Positions 1-10,111 of a stretch of 64,000 nt of DNA are shown here, in pieces. Below the pieces are notes generated by a model. That model did no database searches, was not told the origin of the DNA, and worked only from the letters and a program-made list of their open reading frames with translations. Source of the DNA: VRUE01 sp963753585 (GTDB taxonomy: Bacteria > Actinomycetota > Thermoleophilia > Solirubrobacterales > 70-9); the NCBI GenBank assembly GCA_963753585.1, contig CAVWCU010000001.1:1798001-1862000 (forward strand), given 5' to 3'. The position numbers and the translations under genes were made by a program. The number at the start of each line of letters is the position of its first letter. The first letter of the stretch is position 1.

Positions 1-145
1 GAGGTCTCCTGGCTTCCGAGCTTCCCGTTGCGCCTTCCCAGCTCTCGCCAGTGGCTGCACCGCGTGCGTGCAACGGGCTTCCTCGGTCACAGTGGCGGGC
101 CCGCGCCGGTCTCTCACCGGCTTCCCTTATCCACCGATCCTCTTG
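1..145 (-). promoter_or_regulatory. Cobalamin riboswitch, minus strand, for a gene left of the window
   Basis: Read on the minus strand, this stretch carries the cobalamin riboswitch landmarks. A GCCGGTG-type 5' stem lies near 110-125, the conserved GGGCCCGCCACTGTGACC block near 92-110, and the B12 box AAGCCAGGAGACC at about 4-17. It closely resembles the plus-strand riboswitch at 275-440. The regulated gene lies beyond the left edge of the window, so its identity is unknown. The 3' expression platform is cut off by the window edge. Confidence 0.88.
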
Positions 146-274
146 TTCGGCGCCAGTCTAGCCCACACTCGGGTCACGCCATGACAGCGGGTGAAAAGCG
201 CTTTACCCCAGTGGAACAGCCTCCGGCGAACAGTCATGCCAGCCGGATCTCCAGTAGGTTGCCCGCCACATAAC

Positions 275-440
275 CACCGGATCGGTGGACGGGGAAGCCG
301 GTGTAAATCCGGCGCGGGCCCGCCACTGTGACCGAGCGAAACGCCCGTCGCACGCCACGCGGCAGCCACTGACCCAACAGGTCGGGAAGGCGCGATGGGA
401 ATGGCTCGGAAGCCAGGAGACCTCCCTCCGATCCTCCTTC
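275..440 (+). promoter_or_regulatory. Cobalamin (B12) riboswitch upstream of the transcobalamin-like gene
   Basis: The landmarks are GCCGGTGTAAATCCGG (about 297-312), GCCCGCCACTGTGACC (about 318-333) and the B12 box AAGCCAGGAGACC (about 410-422), in the order and spacing of the AdoCbl riboswitch family. After the B12 box a TCCTC at about 433-437 can pair with the GAGGA of the ribosome binding site at about 449-453. Control of translation initiation is therefore plausible (inference). The start codon of the regulated gene is at 467. Confidence 0.92.
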
Positions 441-466
441 AAGCCCTCGAGGAAAGGGGTTCACGG

Positions 467-1999
467 ATGCAACCGGTAACCGTTCGACGTACCTTCGCGC
501 TCTGCGCTTCGCTTCTCACTCTCGCCGCATTTCCGGCGACCGCCTCGGCCACGTCGAGTCAGGCTGAAATCGACGCCGCGATCGATAATGCGGTCGAGTA
601 CGTCCTCCCCCAGCAGGAAGCCGCAACCGGCGCCATTCCCGGCTTCGGCGGCGACTGGATAGCCACCTCACTGGCTGCCGCCGACATCGACACGGCTGCG
701 GTCAGCAGCTCCGGCGGACCTAGCTTGCAGGACTACCTGCTCGGGGAATACGACTCGGAATTCTGGGCCGAGGAACCGCCGCTCCCCGCCACCGACTACG
801 AGCGAGCGATCCTCGTCTCCCACGCCGCCGGGCTCGACCCAGCCCGTCTTTCCGCCGACTCAAACCTCTTGGCACAGCTGGCCGGGCGCTGGAACCCCGG
901 TGCCGGCAGCTTCGGCGAACCGAGCAGCTTCAGCACGGCGTTCGGGATCCTGGCGATGAAGACGTCTCCGGTGCCGGCCTGGGGGCTCGAACCGGTGGTC
1001 TCCTACCTGCGCCGCAATCAGCACGACGACGGTGGCTGGACCTTCGGCACCGCCACCACCCCCGCCGCCCAGGCCGAACCGAGTGAAACCGACATGACCG
1101 GCGCCGCGGTCGCCGCCCTCTGCGAGGCCGGGGTCCCCGCCTACGACCCCGACGTCGTCGACGCGCTCGACTATCTGCAGGGGTTGCTTGTCAACGCGAC
1201 CGGTGCCGTCCACTACGCGTTCGGCGACAACTCGGACGCCACCGCCTGGGTCATCAGCGGCCTCAACGCCTGTGGGATCGACCCGCAGTCGCCGGACTGG
1301 ACGACCGCCGCGGGCAAGACCCCGATCGACCACCTTCTCTCGCTGCAGGTGCCGTCTGGGCCGGAAGCGGGAGGGTTCGGCTACGACAACACGAGCGAAG
1401 CCAATCTCTACTCGACCCAGGACGCGCTGAGGGCGATCGCCGGGGGTGTGTTCACCGCCGAGCCGTTGAGCCGCAGGCCAACGCCTGAGGTGGCCGCCGG
1501 CACACCGGCTCCACACGTTCTGGTCATCGGAGCGGCGCCGGGCAACGTGAGGATGTGCAAGGTGACGGCGCCCGTCGGTGCGTCGCTCACCAACGTGCTG
1601 AGCGCGGCTCAGGCCGGCTCCCATCCCTCCGGTTGCGTGACCTCGTTCACGGTTGCCGGTGGCGAGGTGAGCTCGATCAACGGGTTCGCTCCGGACAATC
1701 AGGATGAGGCCTGGCTGCTGCGGCTCGACCGTGGCTCCGCGGCCGCCGCCGGCGAGCAATCGGTCGGGTTCGGCGACGTCATCTCGCTGCGGCTCGGCGA
1801 GCGCCCGAGCACTCAGGACGGGGCCGGCGTTGCCGGTCCGGCCGGGAAGGCGGGAAATCGGGGACCACGCGGCAGGCGCGGTCCGAAAGGCAAACCCGGC
1901 CGCAACGCTCACATCACCTGCCGGGCGCATCGCGGCAAGCGATCCGGCAAGGCGCGGATCCGTTGCGGCGTGAAGAAGGGCAAGGCCAAGCGCCGCTGA
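467..1999 (+). CDS. Secreted transcobalamin/intrinsic-factor-like protein (alpha-barrel plus DUF4430-like domain)
   Basis: The product is 510 aa. A signal peptide at residues 1-28 (hydrophobic core, AxA at the end) shows it is exported. Residues about 30-330 form a prenyltransferase/squalene-cyclase-type alpha-barrel, with repeats such as DDGGWTFG and GGFGYD. Residues about 345-445 resemble the DUF4430 domain, the bacterial relative of the C-terminal domain of animal transcobalamin and intrinsic factor. Residues about 452-480 are collagen-like Gly-X-Y, followed by a lysine/arginine-rich tail with two cysteines. The start at 467 is preferred because a purine-rich site (GAGGAAAGG) precedes it; the in-frame ATG at 395 lies inside the riboswitch. 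A cobalamin riboswitch directly upstream supports a role in capturing extracellular cobalamin. B12 binding itself is inferred, not shown. Confidence 0.78.
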   Translation: MQPVTVRRTFALCASLLTLAAFPATASATSSQAEIDAAIDNAVEYVLPQQEAATGAIPGFGGDWIATSLAAADIDTAAVSSSGGPSLQDYLLGEYDSEFWAEEPPLPATDYERAILVSHAAGLDPARLSADSNLLAQLAGRWNPGAGSFGEPSSFSTAFGILAMKTSPVPAWGLEPVVSYLRRNQHDDGGWTFGTATTPAAQAEPSETDMTGAAVAALCEAGVPAYDPDVVDALDYLQGLLVNATGAVHYAFGDNSDATAWVISGLNACGIDPQSPDWTTAAGKTPIDHLLSLQVPSGPEAGGFGYDNTSEANLYSTQDALRAIAGGVFTAEPLSRRPTPEVAAGTPAPHVLVIGAAPGNVRMCKVTAPVGASLTNVLSAAQAGSHPSGCVTSFTVAGGEVSSINGFAPDNQDEAWLLRLDRGSAAAAGEQSVGFGDVISLRLGERPSTQDGAGVAGPAGKAGNRGPRGRRGPKGKPGRNAHITCRAHRGKRSGKARIRCGVKKGKAKRR

Positions 2000-2097
2000 G
2001 CCCGGCATCGGGCCGGCAGGCGATTGCGTCTCGGGGATCGCCCGCCGGCCCCGCCCTTGCCCCGGGGCTCCAATACGCTGCGCCGACAACGACTTCG

Positions 2098-3427
2098 ATG
2101 GAGGCATGGACGTTGACTGAGCAGCTCTGGGGTGGCGAGACCACCAAGGCGGTGGACAACTTCCCGGTGTCGGGCGAGCGGGTGCCGGTGCCCGTGGTGC
2201 GCTGGCTGGGGCAGCTGAAGGCCGCTGCCGCTCTGGTCAACGGCGAGCTCGGGCGGGCTCGACCCCGCCCTGGCAGAGCGCATCGCCGCCGCCGGCGACG
2301 CCGTCGCCGCCGGCGAACACGACGACCAGTTCCCGGTCGACGTCTTCCAGACCGGCTCGGGCACCTCCTCCAACATGAACGCCAACGAGGTGCTCGCCAA
2401 CCTCGCCGGTGACGGGGCGCACGCCAACGACCACGTCAACATGGGCCAGTCCTCCAACGACGTCTTCCCCTCCGCCGTCCACCTGGCGGCACTGGGCGAG
2501 GTGACCCACGACCTGCTGCCGGCGATGGGCGGCCTGGAGGCGGCGCTGGAGGCCAAGGCCAAGCAGTTCGCCGACGTGGTCAAGGCGGGGCGCACCCACC
2601 TGATGGACGCTGTCCCGGTCACCCTCGGCCAGGAGTTCGGCGGCTACGCCGCACAGGTGCGGCTCGGCGTGCAGCGGGTCGAGGGGACGCTGCGCCGGGT
2701 CGGCCAGATCCCGCTCGGCGGTACCGCCACCGGCACCGGCCTCAACACCCACCCCGAGTTCGCCGCCAAGGTGCGCGAGAAGCTCGCCGCCGAGACGGGC
2801 CTGGAGATCTCCGCCCCGCTCGACCCCTTCGAGGCGCAGGGCAACCGCGACTCCCTGGTCGAGCTCTCCGGCGCGCTCAAGGTCTACGCGGTCTCGCTCA
2901 ACAAGATCGCCAACGACCTGGCGCTGATGGGCTCCGGGCCGCGCGCCGGCCTCGCCGAGCTGCGCCTGCCCGAGCTGCAGAAGGGCTCCTCGATCATGCC
3001 GGGCAAGGTCAACCCGGTGATCCCCGAGGTCGTGATCCAGGTCGCCGCCCAGGTGATCGGCAACGACGCCGCGATCACCGTCGCCGGCAGCCAGGGCCAG
3101 TTCGAGCTCAACGTGCGGGTGCCGCTGATCGCCCGCAACCTGCTCGACTCGATCAAGCTGCTCGCCTCCGCCTCGCGCCTGCTGAACGAGAAGTGCGTCG
3201 CCGGCATCAAGGCAAACGAGGAGATGACCGAGCGCCACGCCGAGGCCACCCTGGCCACGGCCACCGCGCTCAATCCCCACATCGGCTACGACCGCGCCGC
3301 CGACATCGTCAAGGCCGCCGCCGAGTCCGGACGCTCCCTTCGCGAGGTCGCCCTCGAGCAGGGCGTCGAGCCCTCGGTCCTCGAGGAGGCCCTGGACCAC
3401 CGCCGCATGGCGCGGCCGCACGAGTAG
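2098..3427 (+). CDS. fumC: Fumarate hydratase class II, with one apparent frameshift
   Basis: This enzyme interconverts fumarate and L-malate in the TCA cycle. The N-terminus (ALVNGELG) and the rest (QTGSGTSSNMNANEV, the histidine-containing GRTHLMDAVP, the signature GSSIMPGKVNP, and a C-terminal FumC domain) match class II fumarase over normal length. The two halves lie in different frames. A single extra G in the GGG at about 2255-2257 explains this, and removing it gives continuous protein. The start is either ATG 2098 or the in-frame TTG at 2113, which gives an MTEQLW-like beginning. The gene ends 58 bp before the convergent phosphoesterase. Confidence 0.88.
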
Positions 3428-3485
3428 CTCGGCGTCGCATCCGACATCGACCCCACTGGGGTGGGTGAAAGTCGGCTGCGCTCGA

Positions 3486-5356
3486 CTAGCGCGGGTCGGG
3501 AAGCAGCAGCTCGACGTTGCGGTCGTCCGCCTGGCCTTCGCCGATCGGCGCGCCGGACTGGAAGTCGTTGAACGACATCGTCCGGCCGGCCGAGGCGAGG
3601 TCGTTGAGGTCCATGCCGGTAGCGGAGGTGCCGGGCGAGGGCGCGGCCGACTGCCCGACGTGGTCGAGAATCGTGCCGAAGATCGAGAGCGTCCCGTCCT
3701 CGTTGTCGAAGACCTCGAGCAGGCGGCTCTGCTGTGGCCAGTCGGCCTCGGCGGCGACTCGGATGCTCCAGAAGCCACCGGGCCCGCTCGGGTTCGGGAA
3801 CGGGTTGACGATGTTGTCGTGCGAGTGCCCCGCGACCCAGGCGATCGCGTTCGGGAATTCGTGCAGGAGGGCGACGGCGTCGGCCTCGAGGTGGATCGGC
3901 TGCGAGTTGCGCGGGTCGAGGTCGCAACCGGGGTTGACGTCGTGCCCGTGCGCCGGCAGGAAGACGGGCAGGGCGGCGCCAGCTCGTCGGCGGCGTCGGC
4001 GACGAGGCTCTCGGGGGCGTGGTGGCTGAAGAGCACCACGAGCTGTTCCGCCGCGGTCGCGGCTTCCAGCTGACCTCTCAGCCATTTGAACTGGGGGTCG
4101 TCGATGTTGCCGTCCGCGGTGAAGTGGCCGGTCGGCGTGAGGATCGTGCCGGCCTCGGCGACGGTGTCGAGGGCGATGAAGCGCGTCCCCGGCGTCGGGT
4201 TCCACGAGTAGTAGCCGGCGGCGCCTTTCGACCCCGTCTCCTCGGCTGAGTCGACGAAGTCGAAGCCGTGGCCGTCTGCCTGCGAGCCTTCCTTGAAGAT
4301 GTCCTTGTACTGCTTCTTGGAGACGAACTGCCGTTTCGGGTCGCCGGGCACGAAGATCAGGTTCTGCGGATTCGTGGCCAAGGTGCTCAGGAGTTTCGCC
4401 GGGTTGAGCAGGGAGGAGAACAGCGTCGCCAGCGTTGTTCGGGTTGGGGACCGGTCCGATCGGCTTCAGGCAGCCGGTGGCGACCTGCTCGAAGGCGGCG
4501 TTCGCAGCCGCGTTGCCCTGCACCAGCGCGTCGTGGTTGCCGAAGGCGACGTAGGAGGGAACGCCCAGCCCGGTCGCCGTGAACGATTTCTGCGCCTTGT
4601 CCATCAGACCCGGGTATTTGGGCCAGGCGGCGTGCGGGCCGGCGGGGCTGTCGGGGTCGTAGAACTCGGGGAAGGTGCCCTCGAAGTAGTCGTCGTAGTC
4701 CTGGACCCCGGTGTAGCGGGCGGCCTCGGCGCCGCCCGGCACCAGCAGGTTCGGGCAGAGGGGATGCGAGTAGCTCGCTTTGTTGACGCCGCTGTTCGGG
4801 TTAAGCGTGCCGCCCTCGAGCAGGGTGCGGACCCAGAGGGTCTCGTTGAGCTGCTGGCTGTCGGCGGAGTCGCCGGTGTCGATCGTGAAGTCCATGGCAC
4901 GGTGCGCTTCACTGCCGTCTGCGACGGGGCTGGCCGCCGTGAATTGGTTGACCTGGCGGATCGCCGCCTCGTCGATCTGCGGCTCGAGCGCCTCCCAGGG
5001 GCGCCAGGCCGCGCCGATGGGAAGGTGGGAGTGGCGAGCGGGTCGACGACCTCGACCCGTGCCGGCGACTCCTCGTCGGCGAGCTGGAAGTCGGAGAGCT
5101 GGCCGAAGTAGACGAGCGAGGTGCGGGTCTCCTCCCTGCCGGCCACCGCCGTGCCGAGGTCCTGGCGCACCGTGTAGGGCTCGCCGGCGCCGAGCTGCAG
5201 GAAGCGGTAGGCGCCCGGAGCGGCGGGGACGACCCGCTGCTGCACCGTGCTCTGGCCTTCGGTGTCGGAAACCGCGGCGGCGGCCGTCGAGGCCAGCCCC
5301 ACCGTAACGAGTCCAGTTGCAAGGACGACCAACCGGGACCTCAACGCTTGCCGCAT
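3486..5356 (-). CDS. Secreted calcineurin-like metallophosphoesterase (PPA1498-type family), three apparent frameshifts
   Basis: The N-terminus has a signal peptide (residues 1-28). The protein shows VYFGQLSDFQLADEESPARVE, AWRPWEALEPQ and IRQVNQF, typical of the actinobacterial TIGR03767-like family. Metal-site motifs are GNHD, FSHHAPE and AGHSHDN. The probable role is hydrolysis of phosphoesters outside the cytoplasm; the substrate is unknown. The reading frame breaks at about 5035, 4435 and 3977, with conserved sequence on both sides of each break, so this is probably one intact gene of about 623 aa with sequence errors. The start ATG at 5356 is preceded by a GGGAG site. Confidence 0.75.
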
Positions 5357-5424
5357 GACGCTCCCTTCGTTCGCTCAAGGACTGTTAAGCGATAAGGAGG
5401 CTACCAAATATGCGGTAGGCAAAT

Positions 5425-6871
5425 CTACCCCTGCAGAGTGACGAAGCGCTCCTCGGTCAGCTCCATCACTGCGAAGGCGGGGCCCTCGCGGGTGTTGCCG
5501 GAGTCCTTGACGCCGCCGTAGGGCATCTGGTCGGCGCGGAAGGTGGGGACCTCGTTGATCAGGACGCCGCCGAACTCGAGGGTGCCGGCGGCCTCGAGGC
5601 CGCGGCCGACGTCGCGGGTGAAGACGCCGGCCTGGAGGCCGAACTTGGAGTCGTTGGCCATCTGCAGCGCCTCGCCGAACTCGCCGTAGCGGTGGATCGT
5701 CGCCACCGGGCCGAAGATCTCCTCGCACCAGACCTTGGCCTCGCGCGGCGGCGAGCCGAGCAGCGTCGGGGCGAGGCAGCGGCCCTCGTCGACGAGCTCG
5801 CCGCCGGTGAGCAGCTCGGCCCCGGCCGCGACCGCCTCGTCGATCCACTCCTTGACCCGGTCGCGGTCGCCGGGGGAGATCAGCGGCCCGACGTCGGTCT
5901 CGGGGTCGAGCGGATCGCCGACCCGCAGCGCCTCGGCGTTGGCGACGAGGCGCGCCGTGAAGGCGTCGGCGACGTCCTCGTGTACGAGCACCCGCTGGAT
6001 CGAGATGCAGCTCTGGCCGGCGTGCGAGAAGGCGTGCAGCTTGGCCTTGTCGGCCGCCATCTCCCAGTCGCCGTCGGAGTGGACGATCAGCGGCGCGTTC
6101 GAGCCCAGCTCCAGGTTGACCTTCTTGTGCGGGACGCGGCTGCGGATGCCCCAGCCGACCCCGGCGGAGCCGGTGAAGGTGAGTGCCCGGGTCAGCTCGT
6201 GCTCGACGATCGCGTTGCCGACCTCGGAGCCGGGGCCGGGGATGACGCTGAGCCAGCCCTCGCGGAAGGCCCGCCTCGAGCAGCACCTCGGCCAGCTTCA
6301 GCGCCGAGATCGGCGTCTGCCCGGCCGGCTTGAGGACGACCGCGTTGCCGGCGGCGATAGCCGGGCCGAGCTTGTGGGCGACCAGGTTGAGCGGGAAGTT
6401 GAAGGGGCTGATCGCGCCGACCACGCCGTAGGGGACGCGCAGCATCACGCCGAGCTTGCCGGCGCCCGCCGAGGAGGCCTCCATCGGCACCGTGCCGCCG
6501 GTCAGCTTGCGCGCCTCGGTCGCCGAGAAGGTGAGGGTGTCGACGCAGCGGGCGGCCTCGACCCGGGCGGTCTTCAGCGGCTTGCCGGCCTCGGCGGCGA
6601 TCGTCAGGGCGAGGTCGTCGACCCGCTCGCCGACCAGCTGCGCGGCGCGGTCGAGCGCCGCGGCCCGCTCGTGCTGGGGAAAGTCGGCCGACTCGAAGGC
6701 CTCCTGCGCGGCCTTGGCCGCGCGGTCGACCAGCGCGGCGTCGCCTTCGGCGACCCGGCCGACGACGGTGCCGTCATAGGGGCTGCGCACCTCGCCCCAC
6801 TCGCCGGTCTGCAGCCACTCGCCCGCGGCGAGGAGCTTGTGGTCGGCTGCCCGCACCGCCTGCGTCGCCAT
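5425..6871 (-). CDS. Aldehyde dehydrogenase family protein, one apparent frameshift
   Basis: This is an NAD(P)-dependent aldehyde dehydrogenase of about 481 aa. Visible landmarks are the cofactor-region segment SPFNFPLNL with KPAGQTP, the catalytic-cysteine segment HAGQSCISIQR, and EEIFGPV followed by MPYGGVKDSGNTREG. The last segment resembles the glyceraldehyde-3-phosphate/lactaldehyde dehydrogenase branch. One extra base in a C run at about 6268-6270 breaks the frame; correcting it restores GFREGWLSVIPG. The true substrate cannot be read from the sequence. It is divergent from the SpoIID-type gene, with 55 bp between starts. Confidence 0.85.
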
Positions 6872-6926
6872 TGCAACAGCGTAGTGCAGGCCGAGACTCC
6901 TCCATCGCGAACCTGTTGTCCCAGAG

Positions 6927-8032
6927 ATGCGCACTCGCCTCGTCACGATCCTGCTCTTCGGGCTGCTGGCCTCCCCCGCCTCGGCGAGCGTCTCCTGGGT
7001 GGTCGAAGGCCGGGGCTTCGGGCACGGAGTCGGGATGAGCCAGTACGGCGCCTACGGCTACGCCAAGCACGGCAAGGGCTACCGCTTCATCCTCGGCCAC
7101 TACTACTCCGGGACGCGGATCGCGCGGTTGAACGAGCCGCGGATCGTCCGCGTCCTGCTCGAGATCTCACCCGAGCGACGTCGGCTTCAGCGGCGCCAGC
7201 AGCGCCTGCGGGAGGGCCCTCGACCCGAGCCGCAGCTACGAGGCGCACCGGGCCGGGGCGAGCGTGAAGCTGCGCAGCTCCACCGGCCGGCCGCTGGCCG
7301 CCTGCGGGCGGCGGCTGCGCGCCGCCGGGGACGGGACGATCGAGATCGCGGACGTCGGCACCTACCGCGGGGCGCTCGAGGTCGTGCCCACCGCCAGCGA
7401 CGCCGGCTCGCTCAACACGATCAACGCCCTGCCGGTCGACCAGTACGTGAAGGGCGTGGTCGCCAACGAGTCGCCGCCCTCCTGGCCAGGGGCCGCCCTG
7501 CGCGCGCAGGCCGTTGCTGCGCGCTCCTTCGCTCTCACCGCCGGCGTCGGCGGCAACGGCTTCGACCTCTACAACGACACCCGCAGCCAGGTCTACGGCG
7601 GACTCCAAAGCGAGACCGCCTCGACCAACGTCGCCACCGCCGCGACCAGGGGGCAGGTGGTGACCTACGGCGGACAAGATCGCCGAGACCTACTTCTCGG
7701 CCTGTTCCGGCGGCCACACCGAGAGCGTCCAGAACGTCTTCTTCGGCCCGGCCGTCCCCTACCTGGTCGGCGTCCCCGACCCCTACGACCACTACTGCCC
7801 ACTGCACACCTGGACGCTGAAGTTCTCCGGGCCGGAGATCAGCGAGCGGCTCGGCGACTACCTCGACGGGCGACTGGAGAAGGTCGTCGTCACCCAGCGC
7901 GGCACCTCGCCGCGGATCGTCTGGGCGAGCCTCTACGGCACCGGCGGCATGAGCGCAATCCGCGGCGACCAGCTCGCAGCCGCCCTCGGCGCCTACGACC
8001 GCTGGATGAGCTTCCGCAAGGTGGTCGAATGA
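6927..8032 (+). CDS. SpoIID/LytB-domain secreted protein, two apparent frameshifts
   Basis: A signal peptide at residues 1-20 is followed at once by the GxGHGVGMSQYGA motif and HYYSGT. The SpoIID core comes next (VDQYVKGVVANESPPSWP, then LRAQAVAARSFAL), then YFSACSGGHTESV. SpoIID proteins cleave or remodel peptidoglycan and activate cell-wall amidases; in non-sporulating actinobacteria the role is in the envelope. In classical SpoIID the GHGVGMSQYGA motif is C-terminal, so this is the arrangement seen in actinobacterial homologues. Extra bases at about 7169-7171 and 7675 break the frame. The corrected length is about 367 aa. Confidence 0.8.
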
Positions 8033-8045
8033 AGGAGTCGGACGC

Positions 8046-9035
8046 TCAGCCGTCCGGGTACGGCTGGATCGGGATGCCGTGGTCGGTCTCGCGCATCCCG
8101 AACTCGTAGGCGGCGCCGCCGGCCAGCGTCAGCTTTCGGTCCGGCCGGCCCGGGCGCTCGACGTTCAGCTCGAGGTCCGACACCGAGCAGTTGAGCGTGT
8201 GGTGCTCGGGCCCCTTGGGGTCGGCGTAGACCCAGCCGACGAAGTCCTTCTTCGGCGCCGAGACCCTGCCGCGGACGACGACGCCCTTGCCCGGCAGGAC
8301 GAACTCGCAGGCGGTCGGCTCGGCGACGATCGAAGCGGAGCGGATCTTGCCGAAGCCGCCCAGACGGTGGGTCTCGCCTTCCAGCGAGAGCATCCCCGAG
8401 GGCAGCCAGGGGGTCGTCCTGCGACCCATCTTGATCCGGGCGGCGCCGGCGTCGAAGAAGGCGTCGGGGTCGTCCCCGAAGCCCGTCCCCTCGAGCCAGA
8501 CCCAGCGCTCGGCGTGCTCGCTGCCCCAGTTGTGGCCGATCATGCCCGGCCAGCCACCGAGCTCGATCTCCTCCCCGTCGACCTCCAGCCGGCCGCCGAA
8601 GCGGGCGATCGGGAACGGGGCGACGAACTTGGTGCGCGGCAGCGGCGCCTCGTAGAGCCAGTCGGCCGGCAGGTACTTGCAGGGCTCGGCGTCGCCGGAG
8701 AAGGTCAGGTCCCAGGAGGCGGCAAGGGCATCGGTGGCGATCGAGCCGCTGGCGCGGCCGGGCCCGATCTCCGCCTTGTCGATGCGGATCCAGGATCCGA
8801 CCGGCGCTGAGAGGTCCGCCGCGGGGACGGTCACCTTGGTCGCCCGCGGCCCGCCTGCCTCGCGGTCGAATAAGACGAACCAGATCGAGGCATTGGGCTC
8901 CTCGCCCGGGCGCTTGTGGACCGTGTGGCGGATCCAGATCCCCTGGCCACCGCCGGGGCGGCAGGCCTTGATGTAGAAGCTCTCGTAGTGGCCGGCCTTC
9001 GCGGCCACCTTCGGGAAACGCCCTCCCTGGTCCAT
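8046..9035 (-). CDS. Lipocalin-like protein (CrtC/AttH or tocopherol-cyclase-like), function unknown
   Basis: The product is 329 aa with no signal peptide or membrane segment. It begins with an HYESFYIKACRP segment, continues with beta-rich sequence, and has a GHNWGSEHAERWVWLEG segment in the middle. Such histidine/tryptophan-rich strands occur in the two-lipocalin-domain families that include carotenoid hydratase CrtC, AttH and tocopherol cyclase. I see no proof of catalysis, and the family assignment is tentative. It ends 2 bp from the ychF stop and lies in the same direction, so it could be read with ychF and the PAP2 gene. Confidence 0.5.
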   Translation of the reverse strand: MDQGGRFPKVAAKAGHYESFYIKACRPGGGQGIWIRHTVHKRPGEEPNASIWFVLFDREAGGPRATKVTVPAADLSAPVGSWIRIDKAEIGPGRASGSIATDALAASWDLTFSGDAEPCKYLPADWLYEAPLPRTKFVAPFPIARFGGRLEVDGEEIELGGWPGMIGHNWGSEHAERWVWLEGTGFGDDPDAFFDAGAARIKMGRRTTPWLPSGMLSLEGETHRLGGFGKIRSASIVAEPTACEFVLPGKGVVVRGRVSAPKKDFVGWVYADPKGPEHHTLNCSVSDLELNVERPGRPDRKLTLAGGAAYEFGMRETDHGIPIQPYPDG

Positions 9036-9037
9036 GG

Positions 9038-10111
9038 TCAGACCTTAATGGTGATCACGTCGCCGTCGCGGACGACGTAGTCGCGGCCCTCGATGCGGAG
9101 CAGGCCCCTGTCGCGGCCCGCGGCGTAGCCGCCGCACTCGACCAGCTCCTGCCAGCCGATCGCCTCGGCCTTGACGAAGGCGTCCTGGATCTCGGTGTGG
9201 ATCGTCCCGGCCGCCTCCCAGGCGGTCGAGCCGCGGGCAAGCGGGCGGGCAACGGCCTCCTTGTCCTCGCCGGCGGTGAAGAAGGTGATCAGCTCGAGCA
9301 GGTCGTAGGCGGCGCGGACAAGGCGTGTCAGGCCGGAGCCCTCGACCCCGTAGGACTCGCGCATCTCCTCGGCCTCGGCGGGGTCGAGCTCGGCCAGCTC
9401 GCCCTCGATCCGGGCGCTGACCGCGACGACGCCGGCGCCGACCGCCGCCGCGTGGGCGGCCACCGTCTCGGGCGCCTCGGCGTCGCCCTCGTCGACGTTG
9501 GCGACGTAGAGGATCGGCTTCGAGGTGAGCGCCTGCAGGTTGCGCGGCCCGTGGGCGGCGGCGTCGGGGACCGGGACCGAGCGGGCCGGCTTGCCTTCGG
9601 CAAGCGCCGCGACGACCTTCTCCAGCCAGTCGCGCTCGGCGATCGCCTCGGCGTCGCCCGACTTGGCCCCCTTCTGCACGCGGTCGAGGCGGCGCTCGGC
9701 CTGCTCGTAGTCGGAGAGCACCAGCTCGGTCTCGATCGTCTCGATGTCGGCGAGCGGGTCGACGCGGCCGTCGGGATGCGGCACGCCGGAGTCGGCGTGG
9801 CAGCGGACGACGTGGCAGATCGCGTCGGTCTCGCGGATCGAGGCGAGGAACTGGTTGCCGAGCCCCTCTCCCTCCGAGGCGCCCTTGACCAGGCCGGCGA
9901 TGTCGTGGAAGGCGATCGTCGCCGGTTCCAGCTTCGAGCTGCGAACCGTCTCGGCGATCCGCTCCAGCCGCTCGTCGGCAACCGGGGCGATCGCGACGTT
10001 GGGCTCGATCGTCGTGAACGGGTAGTCGCCGGTCTGCGCCCCGCCCCTGGTCAGCGCGTTGAAGAGGGTCGACTTGCCCGCGTTGGGCAGCCCCACGATC
10101 CCGACCTTCAT
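9038..10111 (-). CDS. ychF: Redox-regulated ATPase YchF (Obg-family)
   Basis: The product is 357 aa. The P-loop GLPNAGKST lies at residues 7-15, DYPFTTIEPN follows as switch I, and HDIAGLVKGASEGEGLGN as the G3 region. The C-terminal end (YVVRDGDVITIKV) is a TGS-like domain. YchF is a universally conserved ribosome-associated P-loop NTPase that prefers ATP. The start at 10111 is the only one that places the P-loop normally, although the frame stays open upstream. Its start overlaps the stop of the upstream PAP2 gene, so the two are probably translationally coupled. Confidence 0.95.
   Translation of the reverse strand: MKVGIVGLPNAGKSTLFNALTRGGAQTGDYPFTTIEPNVAIAPVADERLERIAETVRSSKLEPATIAFHDIAGLVKGASEGEGLGNQFLASIRETDAICHVVRCHADSGVPHPDGRVDPLADIETIETELVLSDYEQAERRLDRVQKGAKSGDAEAIAERDWLEKVVAALAEGKPARSVPVPDAAAHGPRNLQALTSKPILYVANVDEGDAEAPETVAAHAAAVGAGVVAVSARIEGELAELDPAEAEEMRESYGVEGSGLTRLVRAAYDLLELITFFTAGEDKEAVARPLARGSTAWEAAGTIHTEIQDAFVKAEAIGWQELVECGGYAAGRDRGLLRIEGRDYVVRDGDVITIKV

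Noticed and set aside
860..2107. A 415-codon open frame on the minus strand opposite the transcobalamin-like gene
   Set aside because: Arg/Gly/Ala-rich sequence without any motif, lying wholly opposite a gene with clear domains; long antisense frames are expected at this GC content.
3430..3485. A terminator between fumC and the phosphoesterase
   Set aside because: Only a 5-bp stem (ACCCC/GGGGT) and weak outer pairing; not strong enough to list.
2237..4381. A 714-codon minus-strand frame spanning fumC and the phosphoesterase
   Set aside because: Only its first 140 codons are real phosphoesterase sequence; the rest is a shadow reading of fumC created by a frameshift.
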